From NCBI GenBank assembly GCA_016875395.1, contig VGRF01000002.1, positions 62,001 to 126,000 on the forward strand: 64,000 bases of DNA, written 5' to 3'. The notes below the pieces were generated by a model. That model saw nothing but the letters and a program-made list of their open reading frames with translations. It searched no databases and had not been told where the DNA came from. How positions within the stretch are numbered: the stretch's first letter is position 1; every line of letters begins with the position of its first letter. Source of the stretch: Deltaproteobacteria bacterium (GTDB lineage Bacteria > Myxococcota_A > UBA9160 > UBA6930). This document shows positions 60,647 to 64,000 of this stretch, in pieces. Made by a program: the position numbers and the translations under genes.

Positions 60647-63250
60647 TCAGAAATCCAGCCTTCGATCCGCCGGCGATTCCTCCGCCATCGCCTCGCCGCT
60701 CGGCGCGCTCACACGGTCGAGCGGCTCGGTGCCGGTGAGGAACGCCTCCTCCATCGCGTACTTCGAGGAGCCGCTCGCGAGAGCGCCGGTCTTGGTGTCG
60801 ACGCGCAAGAGCGAGACGCCATCGGGCACTTCGGGCTCGGCGGGTTTTCGCTTCTCGAGTGCAGCTTCCATGAACGACATCCAGATCGGGAGCGCGGCCA
60901 CGCCGCCGGTCTCCTTGGGCCCGAGCACGTCCCGCGCGTCGATTCCGACCCACACCCCCGTAACAACTCGCGGCGAGAAGCCGACGAACCACGCGTCGGT
61001 TTGGTCGTTCGTCGTGCCGGTCTTGCCCGACAAGTACGGCCCGAGCTTGCGCGCGCGGCCCGCCGTGCCGTTCGGGTGCTCGACGGGCGCGCGCAGCATC
61101 CGCGCCGTCACGTACGCGTGCGCGGGCGCCATCGCATAGCCGCGCGGCACGACGAGCTCCGGCGCGACGCGCTTCTCGACGATCTCCTCGACCGGGCCGA
61201 AGTCTCCGAGCGCCTCGTCTTCGAGCGGGAGCACGTCTTCTTCCTCGGGCGCTTCGGCCGCTTCGCTCTCCGCGACGACGAGCTGCTTCTCGGCTTCAGC
61301 CTTCGCTTCCTCGCCGTCGTCCTCCGCTGTCTTCTCGTCCTCGGGCTTCTCGATCGGCCCGTCGAGCGGCACGTTCTCGATCACCACCTCGCCCTTGCGA
61401 TCGAGCACGCGCGCGATCAGCCGCGGCTCCACGAGACGGCCACCTGACGCGAACACGCCGTAGGCGCGCGTGATCTCGAGCAGCGTCACGGAGCTCGTGC
61501 CGAGCGCGAGCGCGAGACCGCCGTCGAGCGGCGACTTGACGCCGAGCCTGCGCGCGAGCTCTTGGGTGGGCTCGATGCCGACGTCGCTCAGCACGTAGAC
61601 CGCGGCGTTGTTGATGGAGCGCGCGAGCGCCTCGGTGAGCGTGAGGCGCCCGAGGAACTCGCGGCCGTAGTTCTCCGGCCGCCAGAGCGAGCCGCTGCCG
61701 TCGTCGTACACCGCGGGCCGGTCGTAGACGATCGTGGCGGGCGTGAAGCCCGCGGCGAGCGCGGCGGCGTAGACGATCGGCTTGAATGCGCTGCCGGCTT
61801 GGCGGCGCGCCTGCGTCGCGCGGTCGAACTCGCTGCCCGCGAAGTCGTAGCCGCCCACGAGTGCGAGCAGATCGCCGGTCTGCACGTCGTACGAGAGCAG
61901 CGCGCCCTGCACGTCGGGCACCTGATACAGCGCCGCACTCGGCTCCGTCGCGCCCTCGGCGGGAGCTGTCAGGGAGAACTGCGCGACGTCGCCGGCCGCG
62001 AGCGCCTGCGAGAGCTTCGCGATCGAGGCGCCGTGCGTGCCGGGCTTTTTCGCGTGCGCCCAGCTCGACGAGGCGAGCGTCACGTTCGCTTCGACGCCGG
62101 CGCCGAACGCGACGCGCGCGAGCTTCTTCGCGTCGTCGACCTTCAGCACGACGCCGGTGCGCGGCTTCGCGAAGAACTCCGGCGCGAGCGGCACGCCCTC
62201 GGCGAGCGCGTTCTCCTCCGCGAGCTTCGGCAGCTCCGCCGCGATCGCGTCCGGAGCGACCTTGCGCAGCGCGCCGCGATAGCCGCGGCGATGGTCGAGC
62301 GCCTCGACGCCGCTCTGCAGCGCCGCGACCGCGCGCTTCTGGAGCGCGAGGTCGATCGTGGTCTCGACGCGCAGCCCGCCGTTCAGCACGCGCTCGTTGC
62401 CGATCTCGGCGACGAGCCGCCGGCGCACCTCTTCGGTCACGTAGGCGGCGACCTCGAAGTCCGTGGTCGACGGCGAGCGCAGCACGGGTTTTGCCGCGAG
62501 CTGCGCAGCGTAAGTCGCGTCGTCGATGTGGCCGACATCGCGCATGCGTCCGAGCACGTACACGCGCCGCTCCTCTGCGCGCACGGGATTCAGGTAGGGC
62601 GAGAATTTCCCCGGAGCCTTCGGCAGTCCCGCGATCAGCGCGGCCTCGCTGGCCGTCAGGTCCGCGAGCGACTTGTCGAAGTAAGTGCGCGCCGCTTCCG
62701 CGACGCCGTAAGCGCCGCTGCCGAAGTAGATGTGGTTCAGGTAGCGCCAGAGGATCTCGTCCTTGCTGAAGCGCTCCTCGATTTGGCCCGCGAGCACGGC
62801 CTCTTTCGCCTTGCGCGAGTAGGTGCGCTCGCTCGTGAGCAGCAGGTTCTTCGCGAGCTGCTGCGTGATCGTGCTCGCGCCCTGCGTCTCGTCGGTCGTG
62901 AGATTCGTCCAGGCAGCGCGCAGCGTGGACACGAAGTCGACGCCGCCGTGCTCGTAGAACTTGTCGTCCTCGGCCGCGAGGAACGCGTTCACGACGAGCT
63001 TCGGAATCTCGTCCATCGGCGTGAGGGTGCGCCGCTCGCTGTAGAACTCGCCGATCAGCGCGCCGCTGCGGTCGTACACCCGGCTCGTGAGCGGCGGCTC
63101 GTAGCTGTCGAGCGCCGTCAGGTCGGGCAGGTCGCTCGTGACCCACATCCAGAGCAGGCCCGCGCCGGTCGCCGCGATCAGTACGAGCAGCCCGAACGCA
63201 ACGCCGATCCGAATGAGCGTCGCCCGTGACACTTCCGCCCGCCCCCTCAC
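60647..63250 (-). CDS. mrcA: Class A penicillin-binding protein (PBP1A)
   Basis: 867 residues. TM helix 12-33, GT51 transglycosylase (DDKFYEHGGVDFVSTLRAAW, GASTITQQLAKNLLL, EILWRYLNHIYFGSGAYGV), transpeptidase with the active Ser in RQAGSAFKPIVYAAAL, SxN in ARSINNAAVY, and KTG in YLSGKTGTTNDQTDAWF. Between them is the PCB_OB-like region. At residues about 627-697 (61165-61370) there is an acidic insert rich in Glu (EKTAEDDGEEAKAEAEK and AEAPEEEDVLPLEDE) not in enterobacterial PBP1A. Inner-membrane peptidoglycan synthase. Confidence 0.95.
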   Translation of the reverse strand: MRGRAEVSRATLIRIGVAFGLLVLIAATGAGLLWMWVTSDLPDLTALDSYEPPLTSRVYDRSGALIGEFYSERRTLTPMDEIPKLVVNAFLAAEDDKFYEHGGVDFVSTLRAAWTNLTTDETQGASTITQQLAKNLLLTSERTYSRKAKEAVLAGQIEERFSKDEILWRYLNHIYFGSGAYGVAEAARTYFDKSLADLTASEAALIAGLPKAPGKFSPYLNPVRAEERRVYVLGRMRDVGHIDDATYAAQLAAKPVLRSPSTTDFEVAAYVTEEVRRRLVAEIGNERVLNGGLRVETTIDLALQKRAVAALQSGVEALDHRRGYRGALRKVAPDAIAAELPKLAEENALAEGVPLAPEFFAKPRTGVVLKVDDAKKLARVAFGAGVEANVTLASSSWAHAKKPGTHGASIAKLSQALAAGDVAQFSLTAPAEGATEPSAALYQVPDVQGALLSYDVQTGDLLALVGGYDFAGSEFDRATQARRQAGSAFKPIVYAAALAAGFTPATIVYDRPAVYDDGSGSLWRPENYGREFLGRLTLTEALARSINNAAVYVLSDVGIEPTQELARRLGVKSPLDGGLALALGTSSVTLLEITRAYGVFASGGRLVEPRLIARVLDRKGEVVIENVPLDGPIEKPEDEKTAEDDGEEAKAEAEKQLVVAESEAAEAPEEEDVLPLEDEALGDFGPVEEIVEKRVAPELVVPRGYAMAPAHAYVTARMLRAPVEHPNGTAGRARKLGPYLSGKTGTTNDQTDAWFVGFSPRVVTGVWVGIDARDVLGPKETGGVAALPIWMSFMEAALEKRKPAEPEVPDGVSLLRVDTKTGALASGSSKYAMEEAFLTGTEPLDRVSAPSGEAMAEESPADRRLDF

Positions 63251-63336
63251 CCTCGCGCAACCTAGCCTTTCGGCTTCGCGCTGATGTAATGACTCTCACT
63301 TCATCGGCGCTCGCATCCACGGAACGGAGACCTCGC

Positions 63337-64000
63337 GTGGCGAAGAAACGCAAAGCCCCGGCGCGCAACGAGCGCGCCCCGCGAGCGCCGAAGGCAGCCA
63401 GGCCGAGCGGGGGGGCGCGCGCCCTCTCGCTCGCGTTCGTGATGGACCCGATCCTCGGCCTCAACATCAAGGGCGACACCACCTTCGCGCTGATGCTCGA
63501 GGCGCAGCGCCGCGGGCACCGCATCTACACCGTCGACCCGAGCGACCTCGGCGTGCGCGACGCGCGCGTCACGGCGAAGGCGCAGCCCGTGGAGCTGCGC
63601 CGCGAGGTCGGGAACCACGCGACGCTCGGGCCGGCGCGGCTCGTGGGCCTCGACGAAGAGTTCGACGTGGTGTTCCAGCGCAAGGACCCGCCGGTCGACG
63701 TCGCGTACGTCACGGCCACGCAGATCCTCGCGTTGTGCCGGCGCGCGCTCGTGCTGAATCGCCCCGAAGGCATCCTCGCCGCGAACGAGAAGCTGTACGC
63801 GATGCACTTCGCCGAGGTGATGCCGACGACGCTGATCGCGCGCGAGATCCCGCAATTCGTCGACTTCATGGCCGAAATGGGCGGCCAGATGATCGTGAAG
63901 CCGCTCCACGGCAAAGGCGGCGAGGGCATCTTCCACGTCACCAACGGCGACCGGAACCTGTTCTCGATCCTCGAGCAGAGCACGAACTTCGGGACGCGCT
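63337..64000 (+). CDS. gshB: Glutathione synthetase, cut by right edge
   Basis: Partial: 221 codons from GTG 63337 (GGAGA about 7 nt before). After a basic Pro-rich start, the GshB core begins ALSLAFVMDPILGLNIKGDTTFAL, followed by RRGHRIYTVDPSDLGVRDAR, VFQRKDPPVDVAYV, LNRPEGILAANEKLYAM and the ATP-grasp loop IVKPLHGKGGEGIFHV. ATP-dependent joining of gamma-Glu-Cys and Gly. The rest of the ATP-grasp domain lies beyond the window. Divergent from PBP1A, with an 86-bp gap. Confidence 0.93.
   Translation, partial: MAKKRKAPARNERAPRAPKAARPSGGARALSLAFVMDPILGLNIKGDTTFALMLEAQRRGHRIYTVDPSDLGVRDARVTAKAQPVELRREVGNHATLGPARLVGLDEEFDVVFQRKDPPVDVAYVTATQILALCRRALVLNRPEGILAANEKLYAMHFAEVMPTTLIAREIPQFVDFMAEMGGQMIVKPLHGKGGEGIFHVTNGDRNLFSILEQSTNFGTR

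Noticed and set aside
440-60966. TTG-TTA explained only as a TTA (bldA-like) regulatory codon
   Set aside because: The same DNA string also appears antisense, in stop codons and between genes, so codon control alone does not account for it.
1-64000. tRNA, rRNA, prophage, insertion sequence or CRISPR
   Set aside because: No cloverleaf, rRNA-like sequence, transposase, integrase, phage structural gene or regular repeat-spacer array was recognised by eye. A short or divergent element could still be missed.

Overview
This is a very G+C-rich chromosomal window (roughly 70% by eye) packed with short-spaced, often translationally coupled genes. The gene content is that of a Gram-negative bacterium: lipoproteins with lipoboxes, an OmpA-type protein, PBP1A, GshB, Fur, an ECF sigma factor, GlmU/GlmS, MurQ and rhamnose-nucleotide genes. 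A complete archaeal-type DNA topoisomerase VI pair, a GcdH-type acyl-CoA dehydrogenase and an arginine-succinyltransferase branch suggest a deltaproteobacterial-grade lineage (Myxococcota or a relative). That placement is inference. No tRNA, rRNA, CRISPR array, insertion sequence or phage gene was recognised.

Layout. 1-8.5 kb: agmatine deiminase (cut by the left edge) with N-carbamoylputrescine amidase, a membrane coiled-coil protein, a Tat-exported DUF1214-like protein, an EthD-repeat protein, a 2,4-dienoyl-CoA-reductase-like flavoprotein and a COG2509 FAD protein. 8.5-11.3 kb: a LuxR/MalT-like ATPase regulator broken by a 1-nt deletion and an amber codon. 11.4-15 kb: small and secreted proteins, a choice-of-anchor protein, a cupin and a SOUL protein. 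15.2-20.4 kb: a catabolic run (class III aminotransferase, astA, astD, DDAH-like hydrolase) resembling the AST pathway with AstB replaced. 20.5-25 kb: a nuclease-family protein, TPR lipoprotein, Fur, methyltransferase, a LysW-like mini protein, rmlC and rmlA. 25-30 kb: top6A/top6B, a small unknown and YifB. 30-35 kb: an envelope operon (peptidase-like lipoprotein, OmpA lipoprotein, vWA protein) facing a lipoprotein with eight EF-hand-like loops. 35-41.7 kb: NRDE protein, a Cys-containing small protein, FolC, homocysteine methyltransferase and a GH36-HAD phosphatase fusion. 41.7-50 kb: PspC, ECF sigma/partner, amine-oxidase-like protein, MutS2, MurQ, GcdH and a phasin-like protein. 50-64 kb: FabH-HflX, GlmU-GlmS, an MBL hydrolase, UvrD/PcrA helicase, an alpha/beta hydrolase, PBP1A and GshB (cut by the right edge).

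The most interesting non-gene signals are four. (1) The octamer/nonamer TTGTTAGG / TTGTTACGG occurs 23 times on both strands and in several reading contexts, against an expectation below one. (2) Two copies of a ~170-bp palindromic element have perfect 25-bp arms that differ between copies yet are fully compensated. (3) A ~100-bp dispersed intergenic repeat is present in three clear copies and one decayed copy. (4) A G8 tract sits exactly where the astD start and body are out of frame.
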